The notes beneath the pieces are model-generated. The model saw only the letters and a list, made by a program, of their open reading frames with translations. It was not told the DNA's origin and searched no databases. DNA of 40,602 nucleotides from JACIWB01 sp038818725 (GTDB taxonomy: Archaea > Thermoplasmatota > E2 > UBA202 > JdFR-43), in the NCBI GenBank assembly GCA_038818725.1, contig JAWAYL010000006.1:1-40602 (forward strand). The letters are read 5' to 3'. The stretch's first letter is position 1. The number at the start of each line of letters is the position of its first letter. Of this stretch, positions 15,096 to 23,657 are shown piece by piece. The position numbers were made by a program, and so were the translations under genes.

Positions 15096-16328
15096 GTGAA
15101 AGGGATTGTGCTTTCATTAAAAGAGGATGTAGCAGAAATTATTTCCTTAGCTGAATCTCTAGATTACAAAATAGATAAAACTTTTATACAAAATAAGGAA
15201 ATAGATACATCTTATTATTTAGGGAAAGGGAAAATAGAAGAGGTAAAGAATTATATAGAAGAGAATGGTATTAAGATAGTATTTGTAAATGATGCATTGA
15301 GGCCTTCTCAGTGGTATAATCTAGAAAAAATCCTTGGAGTAGAGGTATATGATAGGATAAGATTAATTGTTGAGATATTTATGAGGAGGGCAAAAAGGAA
15401 GGAGGCAAAACTCCAAGTTAGCTTAGCCAAGTTACAATATGAGAGACCATTTGTTAGGGAACTTTTTCATAGAACAAGTGAAAAAGAAAGGCCTGGTTTT
15501 TTAGGAGGTGGAGAATACGTTGTTGCAGACTATTACGAGATGATAAAAAGAAGGATTAAAAAAATAAAAAACGAGCTTAAGAAAATAGAAGAAGATAGGG
15601 GTTTAGTAAGAAAGGAGAGGAAAGAAAAAGGGTTCTATGTTGTTTCAATAACGGGATATACAAATGCTGGTAAAAGCTCTATTTTAAAAGCACTAACTGG
15701 TGAGAATGTTGAAATAGATAATAGATTATTTACCACTCTTTCAACAAAAACAAAAAAACTATCTAAATCTTTACCTATTTTATTAATAGATACTGTAGGA
15801 TTTATTAAAGATTTACCTCACTGGCTGATAAATGCTTTTCATTCAACCTTAGAGGAAATTTCTTTTTCTGATCTAATTCTTCTTGTTGTAGATGCTTCTG
15901 ACGATGAAAAAACAATGTTAGAGAAGATAAGAACCTCTTTAAAAGAGATTTATATTTTAAAAGAGGAGCCAAAAATAATAATAGTAATGAATAAAATAGA
16001 TAAAATAAAAGAAGATGAGATTAAGAAAAAGATAGAGATAGTTGAGAATAATTTTAATATTAAAACTATAGCGGTATCTGCTTTAACTGGAGAAAATATA
16101 AATCTTCTAAGAGATGAAATACAGAATTCTTTACCGTTCTCTTATTTAGAGTTGAAGATACCTGAAGAAGAAAAATCATTTATTTCTTGGATATGGAAGA
16201 ATAGCAATGTTTTAGATTTTTCTTTTAATGGTACAGCAAATTTGAAGATAAGATGTAGTGAGAAGGTAAAAGAGATAATAAAGGGGAAATGCAGTAAGAT
16301 AGGAGGGGAGGTAATAGTATGGAGATAG
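15096..16328 (+). CDS. hflX: HflX-family ribosome-associated GTPase
   Basis: Archaeal/bacterial HflX: a GTPase that binds large ribosomal subunits and helps recycle stalled ribosomes. The N-terminal HflX domain includes the segment RIRLIVEIFMRRAKRKEAKL and the glycine-rich PGFLGGGEY. The G domain has G1 GYTNAGKSS, G2 region LFTTLSTKTK, G3 DTVGFIKDLP, G4 MNKID and G5 VSALTGEN. I use GTG 15096 (410 aa) because it lies exactly 27 nt after box A, as in the matching promoter at 19450; the longer in-frame TTG at 15078 falls inside the promoter. The next gene overlaps by 10 bp. First gene of a plus-strand run ending with traB. Confidence 0.92.
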   Translation: MKGIVLSLKEDVAEIISLAESLDYKIDKTFIQNKEIDTSYYLGKGKIEEVKNYIEENGIKIVFVNDALRPSQWYNLEKILGVEVYDRIRLIVEIFMRRAKRKEAKLQVSLAKLQYERPFVRELFHRTSEKERPGFLGGGEYVVADYYEMIKRRIKKIKNELKKIEEDRGLVRKERKEKGFYVVSITGYTNAGKSSILKALTGENVEIDNRLFTTLSTKTKKLSKSLPILLIDTVGFIKDLPHWLINAFHSTLEEISFSDLILLVVDASDDEKTMLEKIRTSLKEIYILKEEPKIIIVMNKIDKIKEDEIKKKIEIVENNFNIKTIAVSALTGENINLLRDEIQNSLPFSYLELKIPEEEKSFISWIWKNSNVLDFSFNGTANLKIRCSEKVKEIIKGKCSKIGGEVIVWR

Positions 16329-16528
16329 AAGAGAGAATAAAAAAAGATCTTGCTCTATTTGTTGAAAACTGTAAGAAGGTTAGGGATGAGAAAATAGTTG
16401 ATATGGCTAAAAGATATTATGAAGATGCTAAATTTTATTTAGAGAGAAAAGATTATTTTACAGCTTTTGGCTGCATAAACTATGCTCACGGGCTAATAGA
16501 TGCATTGAGGTTTAAAGAAGAGGAGTAA
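16319..16528 (+). CDS. DUF357 family small archaeal protein
   Basis: 69 aa, all helical. The stretch YYEDAKFYLERKDYFTAFGC, followed by INYAHGLIDALR, is the hallmark of the archaeal DUF357 family. Cytoplasmic. It overlaps the end of hflX by 10 bp in another frame, so its translation likely depends on that gene. The family's function is not established; a helical bundle acting as an adaptor or nucleic-acid-processing partner is possible but unsupported here. Confidence 0.85.
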   Translation: MEIEERIKKDLALFVENCKKVRDEKIVDMAKRYYEDAKFYLERKDYFTAFGCINYAHGLIDALRFKEEE

Positions 16529-16576
16529 ATAAAATATATAGGAAAAAATTTAATAACCTTTACCTCCATAATTATT

Positions 16577-17215
16577 ATGCATAAAATAGACTTGGAAATT
16601 GAGAAGGATATATATGAGGCAAATAGAAAAATTGCGGAAGAAATAAGAGAGATTTTTGATAAAAAAAATTTAAAAGTTATTGAATTTATGGGCTCTGTTG
16701 GCTCTGGTAAAACATTAATTATTGAGAGATTGATAGAGAATATGAAAGATTTTAAAATAGGAGTTATTGTTGGTGACGTATGTGGAGATGATGATTATAG
16801 AAGAATTAAAAAATATGGTGTGCAAGTAGTAAATATAAATACTGGCAAGGAATGCCATTTAGATGCGCATTTAATAGAGCATGCTATTGAAAAAATGGAT
16901 TTGGATAATATAAATTATTTGTTTATAGAGAATGTTGGAAATCTTGTCTGCCCCGCCGATTTTGAGCTGGGGGCGCATAAGCGAGGCGTAGTTATCTCAA
17001 TAACAGAAGGAGATGACATGGTAAGGAAGCATCCTCTAATATTCCAGATATCTGATTTTATTATTATAAATAAAATAGATCTTGCTCCTTATATGGATGC
17101 AAGCATAGATGCTTTGTTAGAAGATATTAAAAAGATAGCACCAAAAAAAGTATTCTTAACAGATGCTAAAAAAGGAGATGGTATAAAAGAAATTGTAGAA
17201 TGGATAAGAAGTTAA
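16577..17215 (+). CDS. hypB: HypB-like nickel-insertion GTPase
   Basis: SIMIBI-class GTPase that delivers nickel during [NiFe]-hydrogenase maturation. Walker A is FMGSVGSGKT; INTGKECHLDAHLIEH and NVGNLVCPADFELG hold the Cys/His metal-binding and switch residues typical of HypB; NKIDLAPY is the G4 motif. No N-terminal His-rich tail or CxxCGC segment, so storage-type metal binding is absent. 212 aa is usual for archaeal HypB. A TTTAATAA box lies about 27 nt before ATG 16577, so it may have its own promoter. No hypA, hypC-F or hydrogenase gene is in the window. traB overlaps its 3' end by 16 bp. Confidence 0.92.
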   Translation: MHKIDLEIEKDIYEANRKIAEEIREIFDKKNLKVIEFMGSVGSGKTLIIERLIENMKDFKIGVIVGDVCGDDDYRRIKKYGVQVVNINTGKECHLDAHLIEHAIEKMDLDNINYLFIENVGNLVCPADFELGAHKRGVVISITEGDDMVRKHPLIFQISDFIIINKIDLAPYMDASIDALLEDIKKIAPKKVFLTDAKKGDGIKEIVEWIRS

Positions 17216-17856
17216 TTATATTAGGAGTCGGACATGTATTTAATATAGAGGATAAAATAGAAAAAATAATCAATGATGAAAAACCTGATGCTATTGCATT
17301 AGAGCTCGATGAAAAAAGAGGAAAATTTTTGGAGGAAAAAGAGTTTATTAAAAAAAGAAAATTTTTTTCTATTTATTATTTTTTGGCTAAATACCAAGAG
17401 AATGTTGCAAAAAAATTAGGGACTGAAGTAGGAAAAGAGATGGCTGCCACAATTAATTTAGCAAAAAATAAAAATATACCTTTATTTTATATTGACAAAA
17501 ATGCGGACGAAGTTATAGTTAAATTATGGAATGAATTGAATTTAAGAGAAAAATTAATGTTTCTTTTAGGTTTGTTTTTTTCCTTATTTGAAGGTAAAAG
17601 AAGAATTGAGGAAGAATTGAATGAAATTAAAGATAGGGCAGATGAATTAATTGAAGAAATTGGGAAAAAATTTCCTAAAATTAAAAGAATATTAATAGAT
17701 GAAAGAGACGAATATATGGCACATTCTCTAATAAATATAATGGAAAAATATAATAAAGTTATTGCGATTGTAGGGGAAGGACATATAAAAGGTATCAGTA
17801 GGATTATTGAAGGTAAGTTAAATTTTAAAGTAATTCATTTAAAAGAACTTATATAA
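17200..17856 (+). CDS. TraB/PrgY family protein
   Basis: 218 aa of the TraB fold, related to the EreA/ChaN-like group. Conserved points: LIILGVGHVFN near the start (GxxH), DAIALELDEKR (ExD), and VGEGHIKGI near the C-terminus (second G-x-H). The bacterial PrgY member blocks peptide pheromone; archaeal members are uncharacterised and may be metalloproteases or pheromone-binding proteins. The hydrophobic stretch LMFLLGLFFSLF in the middle might sit in the membrane. The ATG lies 16 bp inside hypB, so co-translation is expected. It converges with, and overlaps by 8 bp, the radical-SAM gene. Confidence 0.85.
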   Translation: MDKKLIILGVGHVFNIEDKIEKIINDEKPDAIALELDEKRGKFLEEKEFIKKRKFFSIYYFLAKYQENVAKKLGTEVGKEMAATINLAKNKNIPLFYIDKNADEVIVKLWNELNLREKLMFLLGLFFSLFEGKRRIEEELNEIKDRADELIEEIGKKFPKIKRILIDERDEYMAHSLINIMEKYNKVIAIVGEGHIKGISRIIEGKLNFKVIHLKELI

Positions 17857-19450
17857 TAAACCACTCAAGCAATTCTTCCCCAAACTTTTTTATTTCATTT
17901 ATATCTTTAAAAGGCCTCTCCTTTATTATATCTATGGCTTTATTTTTTAATCCGGGCACTATTTTAAGAATATTATAGCTAGCTTTATTTATATTTATAG
18001 GATATTCAACACCTGTTACACTTCTATATCCATGATCAAAAATTTTTACATCAACAAAGCGATTTAAATCTGTTTTATACGGCAAGCATACAAGAATAGG
18101 ATAAGAACCAATTTGTCTGCCAAATGTATATTTTCCTATATTTATTTCAAGAAAAACATCTTTTAGAATGCTTTTTTTGGGTAAAATTTTTTTTAGCATT
18201 GGTCTATTTATTTCTTCATTAACAACCCTTTTGAATCTTTTAAAAAGTTTTATATCTATTTTCGTCTTTTCTTTTCCATAATATACTACTTGCCTTATAT
18301 TTATTCTCCTTAAAAGAAGACCCTTATTAAAAACCTCTTTTAAAAACCTCAGATTTAATTCATAAGTTTTTTTACTCTCCCCTTTCAATCCAAAAAGAAT
18401 ATTTATCCCTGGAAGGAAGTTTGGCATCCCGTTTTTTCCTACCTCTTTTCCTACATCATTTATAATTTCAATTGCTTTAATAACTTGCTCAGGTGTTGCA
18501 TTTAAATTATTCTCTTTTATAACTTTTTCATCCGCACTCTCCATTCCAAAGGCGGCGGTATTGCCTGGCGTGCAGTATTTTACTATTATTTTGGCTATTT
18601 TTCTGCTTTCTTCTTCCCATTCAGCAACAATTGCGGGATTTACATTATCTATATGCAATACATCTGGATTGATTTTTGAAATTCCTTCAAGCAATCTTTT
18701 AATGGCATCAACATTTGGCTTTGGTAAATCACTTTTTCCAATTCCTCTAGCCATATATGAAAAAAAGCATGTCTGGCAACCTAATCTAAAATTTTTTACA
18801 CCTCTCTTATTCAATTCCTTTATTTCATTTATTATATCTCTCTCATCTCTCATTTCTGGTTTTCCAAAAGAAGGTTCTATACAAAAAGAGCATCCTCCTT
18901 TAAACCATCTAATGCATCCTCTATATGTCTCTACTTCCGCTATAAGTGGCTGTGGAAAATCAGGATGTTGCTCAACTACTTCTACGCCTAAAATAGACCA
19001 TTTTCTCCACTCCTCCTTTTTCCTCCTCCTATTATTTATTTCTCCATTTATAAAATCATATATAAAAGCATCATCATCTCCTTTGCAATAATAATCAACA
19101 AATTTTCTTCCATCTATTAAACTTTTTCCTCCTCCTTGTCCAAAACCAAATTTTGCACATGATCCACATAATATTTTTATTCCCCTAAAGCTGGAGCATA
19201 TATTTAAAAATTCTTTAAAAGAGATAGGCATTCCCCTCAAGTATTTTCCAGGTATAACAACTCCTGCATAAATTATAAGAACATCTCCTCTAATTTTTCT
19301 TCCATTCCTCCATTCATCTATAGTTAAATATTCATATTCCTCACCTGCATCCTTTATAGCTCCACAAATATATCTTATATATGGGGAAATAAAAGGGGGC
19401 ACACCCAAGCAAGACGGCTCATCAACATATCCATCAAGTATTGTTATCAC
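17849..19450 (-). CDS. Radical SAM protein with C-terminal helix-hairpin-helix (COG1031)
   Basis: 533 aa. An N-terminal segment with possible B12-binding-like strands (EPSCLGVPPFISPYIRYICG) is followed by the radical SAM core, VETYRGCIRWFKGGCSFCIE, whose Cys form a Cx7Cx2C site rather than the common Cx3Cx2C. Strands with FRLGCQTCFFSYMARG and FGMESADEKVIKENNL follow. The C-terminal helix-hairpin-helix (INKASYNILKIVPGLKNKAI) suggests nucleic-acid binding, so RNA modification is plausible but unproved. The start is GTG 19450, 27 nt after box A in the right copy of the 33-bp repeat. It faces the hflX-traB run, and its stop region overlaps traB. The family is found mainly in archaea and its reaction is unknown. 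Confidence 0.88.
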   Translation of the reverse strand: MITILDGYVDEPSCLGVPPFISPYIRYICGAIKDAGEEYEYLTIDEWRNGRKIRGDVLIIYAGVVIPGKYLRGMPISFKEFLNICSSFRGIKILCGSCAKFGFGQGGGKSLIDGRKFVDYYCKGDDDAFIYDFINGEINNRRRKKEEWRKWSILGVEVVEQHPDFPQPLIAEVETYRGCIRWFKGGCSFCIEPSFGKPEMRDERDIINEIKELNKRGVKNFRLGCQTCFFSYMARGIGKSDLPKPNVDAIKRLLEGISKINPDVLHIDNVNPAIVAEWEEESRKIAKIIVKYCTPGNTAAFGMESADEKVIKENNLNATPEQVIKAIEIINDVGKEVGKNGMPNFLPGINILFGLKGESKKTYELNLRFLKEVFNKGLLLRRINIRQVVYYGKEKTKIDIKLFKRFKRVVNEEINRPMLKKILPKKSILKDVFLEINIGKYTFGRQIGSYPILVCLPYKTDLNRFVDVKIFDHGYRSVTGVEYPININKASYNILKIVPGLKNKAIDIIKERPFKDINEIKKFGEELLEWFII

Positions 19451-19467
19451 AAAAATAAAAAAAACTC

Positions 19468-19500
19468 AAAATATAAACTTTCCAGTGGAAATGAAGGGGT
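19468..19500 (-). repeat. 33-bp inverted repeat, right copy, carrying the radical-SAM promoter
   Basis: Exact reverse complement of 15046-15078. On the minus strand it reads palindrome, then GTTTATAT, with the first T of box A (19477) 27 nt before GTG 19450. Together with the left copy it bounds 4.45 kb with both promoters pointing inward. Confidence 0.85.
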
Positions 19501-19535
19501 GGGGAGCAAGATAGAGCTACAAAAGCTTGGTTTAA

Positions 19536-19608
19536 AGCCGCCGGCGGGATTTGAACCCGCGCCCCTCTGATTACGAATCAGATGCTCTTCCAGCTGAGCT
19601 ACGGCGGC
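19536..19608 (-). tRNA. tRNA-Thr (anticodon CGU)
   Basis: Read on the minus strand: acceptor GCCGCCG/CGGCGGC, D arm GCTC-GAGC, anticodon arm TCTGA-TTCGTAA-TCAGA with anticodon CGT, T arm GCGGG-TTCAAAT-CCCGC. The discriminator is U73 (position 19536), as expected for archaeal tRNA-Thr. CCA is not encoded. Its 5' end touches the stop codon of the lipoprotein gene with no gap, so it may be processed out of that mRNA. Confidence 0.97.
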
Positions 19609-20094
19609 TTATGCAACATAAGCTTCTACAAATATTCTATATTCTCCACAACCAATAAGCTTTAAAATAATAGCCCATTCTCCTGGCAAAGGAGCCTCAA
19701 AATAGAAATATTCTTCATACTTCCTTGACTTTGCGGTTGTGCAATATTCTTTTTCTATTTTTTCTGAAGGAGTTAGAATAGTAAGGTTTAGCCTTCCCTG
19801 GCTTAAAAACTCTATACCAGAAGAGATAGGATTTGAAAAATTTACCTCAATTACAATATGAATGTATTTTGTTTTTTCCCTGATAATTATTGGTATAGAT
19901 ACATTTTTTGCAATTTCAGGATTTATAATATCAATCCATTTAAATTCTTCTTTTACATCAATTATTGTCTTCCATTCATATTTTTCCGGCTTTTTAAAAA
20001 AATCTGAAATTTTACCATATATTTCTTCACCAGAAATGCAACCAGAGAGCAAGATATTGAATATTAAAGCAATTGCAACAACTATTTTCTTCAC
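19609..20094 (-). CDS. Exported lipoprotein, uncharacterised
   Basis: Starts MKKIVVAIALIFNILLSGC, a lipoprotein signal with an LSGC lipobox. The mature ~142 aa contain a beta-rich domain with FEAPLPGEWAIILKLIGCGE near the end, resembling pre-peptidase or Ig-type beta-sandwich folds that bind or stabilise partners outside the cell. Two further Cys (YCTTAK and IGCGEY) could form a disulphide. No catalytic motif. The stop codon directly abuts tRNA-Thr. It is divergent from ligA across about 100 bp, in which each has AT-rich promoter-like sequence. Confidence 0.78.
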   Translation of the reverse strand: MKKIVVAIALIFNILLSGCISGEEIYGKISDFFKKPEKYEWKTIIDVKEEFKWIDIINPEIAKNVSIPIIIREKTKYIHIVIEVNFSNPISSGIEFLSQGRLNLTILTPSEKIEKEYCTTAKSRKYEEYFYFEAPLPGEWAIILKLIGCGEYRIFVEAYVA

Positions 20095-20198
20095 GAAAAG
20101 AAAATATTTTATGTTAATAATCTTATTGCTTTACACAGTATTTCCGAAAGTGAAAATAGAAAGAAAAATTTTTTTTAATCAAAATATTAATGTTAATT

Positions 20199-22193
20199 AT
20201 GGAAAAAGAAGAGGCAATTAAAAGGATAGAATGGCTAAGAAAAGAAATAAACAGACATAACTATCTTTATTATGTTTTGAATAAGCCAGAAATATCTGAT
20301 GAGGAATATGATAAATTAATGCAAGAGCTAATAGCTCTTGAGCAGAAATATCCAGAATTAATAACTCCAGATTCACCAACTCAAAGAGTAGGCGCTCCGC
20401 CTGCTGAAGAATTTAAAAGTGTTGCTCATGTAAAACCAATGTTAAGCTTAGATACAGCAAATAGTGTTGAGGAGATAATTGCATTTGATAAAAGAATAAA
20501 GAAAGAGTTGGGAGTTAATGAAGTAGAATATGTTGTTGAGCCAAAAATGGATGGTTTAAGTGTTGAACTTATATATGAGAATGGAAAATATATTCGCGGC
20601 TCTACAAGAGGGGATGGAATAAACGGAGAAGATGTTACTGAAAATATAAGAACAATAAGAGCAGTACCTCTTTTACTAAGAGATGAGGAGATTAAGCCAC
20701 CTTCTTTTCTTGCAGTGAGGGGAGAAGTAATAATGCATATAGAAGATTTTGAAGAGTTTAACAAAGAATTGATTGAAAAAGGAGAAGAGCCGATGGCAAA
20801 TCCAAGAAATGCGGCGTCTGGCTCGCTTAGAAGACTTGATCCTCGCGAGACTGCAGCCCGCCCTCTTGACATATTCTTTTATGAGATAATGCGGGCAGAT
20901 GGAATTGAGGTAAAAACTCAGTGGGAAGCTTTAGAATTGCTAAAAAAATGGGGTCTAAAAATAAATCCTAATTCAATTAAATGCAAAAATATTGAGGAAG
21001 TAATAAAATATCATGAAGAGATGGGGAAAAAGAGAGAGGAACTTAGCTATGAAATAGATGGAGTAGTAATAAAAGTAAATGAAATAAAATATCAAACTCT
21101 TCTAGGAGAAAAAACTCGCTCTCCTAGGTGGGCGATTGCCTACAAATTTCCTCCTCGTAAGGAAGAGACGCAGATAATGGATATAGTTGTTCAGGTTGGG
21201 AGAACAGGCATATTGACACCTGTCGCACTACTTAAACCAGTTGATGTTAAAGGTGTAACAGTTTCAAGAGCAACATTACATAATGAGGATTATGTAAAAC
21301 AAAAAGATGTTAGAATAGGGGATTGGGTAAAGGTAGGAAGGGCAGGGGACGTTATACCTGAAGTAATGGAAGTAATAAAAGAGAAAAGAAGCGGTAATGA
21401 AAAAATTTTTTCAATGCCAAATAAATGCCCTGTTTGTGGAAGCAACGTTGTAAAAGACGGTGCATATTATAGATGCACAGGCGGGCTTTCTTGTATAGCT
21501 CAATTAAAAAGAAGCATAGCACATTTTGCCTCTAAGAGAGCAATGGATATTGAAGGACTTGGAGGAAAAACAGTTGAGCTTTTAGTTGATAGAGGTATTA
21601 TAAAAAGAATTAGTGATATATACAAGATAAAAAAAGAAGATTTGCTAAAGCTACCTAGATTTGCAGATAAATCGGCTGAAAATTTAATTGAAGGAATAGA
21701 AAAAAGCAAAGAAAAAGGACTTGCTCGCTTTATTTATGCTCTTGGCATTCCAAATGTTGGGGAGCACATGGCAAGATTACTCGCTGAGAAGTTTAAAGAT
21801 ATCGATGCCCTAATGAATGCAAAAGAGCATCAATTGCTAAGCATTCCAGAAGTTGGTCCAGAAACAGCTGGAAGCATAATAAATTTCTTTAAAGAGGAAA
21901 GGAACAGACAGGAAATAGAGGAGCTTAAAAAATGTGGAATAAAGATGAAATATGAAGAGGAAATAGGAAAATTAACTGGACTAATATTTGTATTTACTGG
22001 CGAGCTAAAGAGTTTTAGCAGAGAGGAAGCGAAGGAAATTGTTGAAAAAATGGGTGGAAGGGTTGCCAGCTCAGTAAGCAAAAAAGTTGATTATGTTGTT
22101 GTTGGTGAGAAGCCAGGTAGCAAATATGATAAAGCAAGAGAACTTGGATTAAAAATAATAAATGAAGAAGAATTCAAGAAAATGATAGGATAA
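20199..22193 (+). CDS. ligA: NAD-dependent DNA ligase LigA (bacterial type)
   Basis: Seals nicks using NAD+. All LigA modules are present in order: domain Ia (RKEINRHNYLYYVLNKPEIS), adenylation domain with VEPKMDGLSV (Lys116; E. coli Lys115) and TRGDGINGEDVTENIRTI, an OB-fold with VGRTGILTPVALL, a four-Cys zinc finger (CPVCGS and YRCTGGLSC, first Cys 410), helix-hairpin-helix repeats (ALGIPNVGEHMARLLAE, SIPEVGPETAGSI) and a BRCT domain (GLIFVFTGELKSFSREEAKE). About 664 aa, full length and apparently intact. I prefer ATG 20199 to the in-frame ATG 20190, because MEKEEAIKRI is the typical start and an AT-rich box lies about 26 nt before it. Archaea normally use an ATP-dependent ligase, so acquisition from bacteria is likely. 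Confidence 0.96.
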   Translation: MEKEEAIKRIEWLRKEINRHNYLYYVLNKPEISDEEYDKLMQELIALEQKYPELITPDSPTQRVGAPPAEEFKSVAHVKPMLSLDTANSVEEIIAFDKRIKKELGVNEVEYVVEPKMDGLSVELIYENGKYIRGSTRGDGINGEDVTENIRTIRAVPLLLRDEEIKPPSFLAVRGEVIMHIEDFEEFNKELIEKGEEPMANPRNAASGSLRRLDPRETAARPLDIFFYEIMRADGIEVKTQWEALELLKKWGLKINPNSIKCKNIEEVIKYHEEMGKKREELSYEIDGVVIKVNEIKYQTLLGEKTRSPRWAIAYKFPPRKEETQIMDIVVQVGRTGILTPVALLKPVDVKGVTVSRATLHNEDYVKQKDVRIGDWVKVGRAGDVIPEVMEVIKEKRSGNEKIFSMPNKCPVCGSNVVKDGAYYRCTGGLSCIAQLKRSIAHFASKRAMDIEGLGGKTVELLVDRGIIKRISDIYKIKKEDLLKLPRFADKSAENLIEGIEKSKEKGLARFIYALGIPNVGEHMARLLAEKFKDIDALMNAKEHQLLSIPEVGPETAGSIINFFKEERNRQEIEELKKCGIKMKYEEEIGKLTGLIFVFTGELKSFSREEAKEIVEKMGGRVASSVSKKVDYVVVGEKPGSKYDKARELGLKIINEEEFKKMIG

Positions 22194-22313
22194 AATTGTG
22201 AGCAAAAATAAGAATTGTGCAATTTTGGCTAGAGTAAATTAATAAACTATAGATGCAAATACTGAAGCAAGGAAAAAATTTAATTTCTCCAAAATAATAT
22301 CCTTGGTGATTTA

Positions 22314-23657
22314 ATGGAAAAGAAAAGTTTAGAAGAGCTTTTGGAAAAAGCAAAAAAACCAGCTCAGGAGGCAATGAAATTGCATCCTTTTTATAAAGGA
22401 AAGATTCAGATAATGCCAAAGTGCCCAATAAGAAGTTATGATGATTTTGGAATATGGTATACGCCTGGTGTTGCTGAGCCTTGCAAGGATATTGCAAAAA
22501 ATCCAGAAAAAGTTTTTGAGCACACAAATAAGGGAAATTATGTTGCGGTTGCAAGTGATGGAACAAGAGTGCTTGGGCTTGGTGATATTGGGCCGCTGGC
22601 TGGCTTGCCTGTTATGGAAGGAAAAGCTTTGCTTTTTAAATATTTGGGTGGCGTGGATGCTTTTCCAGTAATGATAGCTACTAAGGATGCAGATGAGTTT
22701 ATTCAGGCAGTAAAATGGATTGCACCAACATTTGGAGGAATAAATCTTGAAGATATTTCTTCTCCAAAATGCTTCTATATTCTTGATAGGCTTAGAGAAG
22801 AGCTCGACATACCTGTATGGCATGATGACCAGCAGGGAACAGCTGCTATTACTCTTGCAGGCGTTATAAATGGGCTTAAAATAGTTGGAAAAAAGCTTGA
22901 TGAAGTTCTTTTCTCAATAATAGGAACAGGGGCTGCAAATATTTGCCTTATAAGAACTTTAATAAAGGCGGGAGTAAAGCCAGAAAATATAATTGCCGTT
23001 GATTCAAAAGGAATTTTAAATCCTCAGAGAAAGGATATAGAAGAAATGAAAAAAGAAAATCCATATAAATACAAGATAGCAATGGAGACAAATGGTGAAG
23101 GGAGAGAAGGAGGTATAAAAGAAGCAATAAAAGGCACAGATGTATGCATCGCTGCCTCAAAGCCGGGCCCAGGAACAATTAAGAAGGAATGGGTGGCGGA
23201 AATGAATGATGATGCGATAATGTTTGCTGAAGCAAATCCGATACCAGAGATATGGCCATGGGAAGCAAAGGAAGCAGGAGTTAAAATTTTTGGCACAGGT
23301 AGAAGTGATTTTCCAAATCAGGTAAATAATAGCTTGGGCTTTCCTGGCATATTTAGAGGAACATTAGATGTGAGAGCAAAGACAATAACTGATGAAATGC
23401 ATATTGCAGCTGCTTATGCAATAGCAGAAGTAGCAGAAAAGAAAGGGCTAAGAGAAGATTATATTGTTCCAACAATGGACGATTGGGAAGTATTTCCTTA
23501 TGAAGCAACAGCAGTTGCAATGAAAGCAATTGAGCAAGGAGTAGCAAGAATAAAGAAAAGCAGAAATGAAATTTATGAAATGGCTGAGGAAGCGATAAGA
23601 AATGCAAGAGAGCAAACCCAGCTTTTAATGAAACACGGCTTAATAAGAATTCCATGA
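22314..23657 (+). CDS. NAD(P)-dependent malic enzyme
   Basis: Oxidatively decarboxylates malate to pyruvate, linking the TCA pool to pyruvate and NADPH. About 447 aa, the short prokaryotic form without a phosphotransacetylase tail. The N-terminal domain has DFGIWYTPGVAEPCKDIA and VLGLGDIGPLAGLPVMEGKA; VWHDDQQGTAAITLAGV is the metal/substrate signature; IIGTGAANICLIR is the dinucleotide-binding GxGxxN-type site, and FGTGRSDFPNQVNNSLGFPG closes the active site. The residue after beta-strand 2 (AVDSKG) has Asp, which usually favours NAD, so cofactor preference is uncertain. GGTGAT lies 4-5 nt before the ATG. The Toprim gene overlaps its stop by ATGA. Confidence 0.95.
   Translation: MEKKSLEELLEKAKKPAQEAMKLHPFYKGKIQIMPKCPIRSYDDFGIWYTPGVAEPCKDIAKNPEKVFEHTNKGNYVAVASDGTRVLGLGDIGPLAGLPVMEGKALLFKYLGGVDAFPVMIATKDADEFIQAVKWIAPTFGGINLEDISSPKCFYILDRLREELDIPVWHDDQQGTAAITLAGVINGLKIVGKKLDEVLFSIIGTGAANICLIRTLIKAGVKPENIIAVDSKGILNPQRKDIEEMKKENPYKYKIAMETNGEGREGGIKEAIKGTDVCIAASKPGPGTIKKEWVAEMNDDAIMFAEANPIPEIWPWEAKEAGVKIFGTGRSDFPNQVNNSLGFPGIFRGTLDVRAKTITDEMHIAAAYAIAEVAEKKGLREDYIVPTMDDWEVFPYEATAVAMKAIEQGVARIKKSRNEIYEMAEEAIRNAREQTQLLMKHGLIRIP

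Noticed and set aside
18561..19091. 176-codon plus-strand frame within the radical SAM gene
   Set aside because: Antisense shadow of a gene with clear Fe-S and HhH motifs; no promoter or RBS.
20426..20872. 148-codon minus-strand frame within ligA
   Set aside because: Ser-rich antisense translation of a conserved gene.
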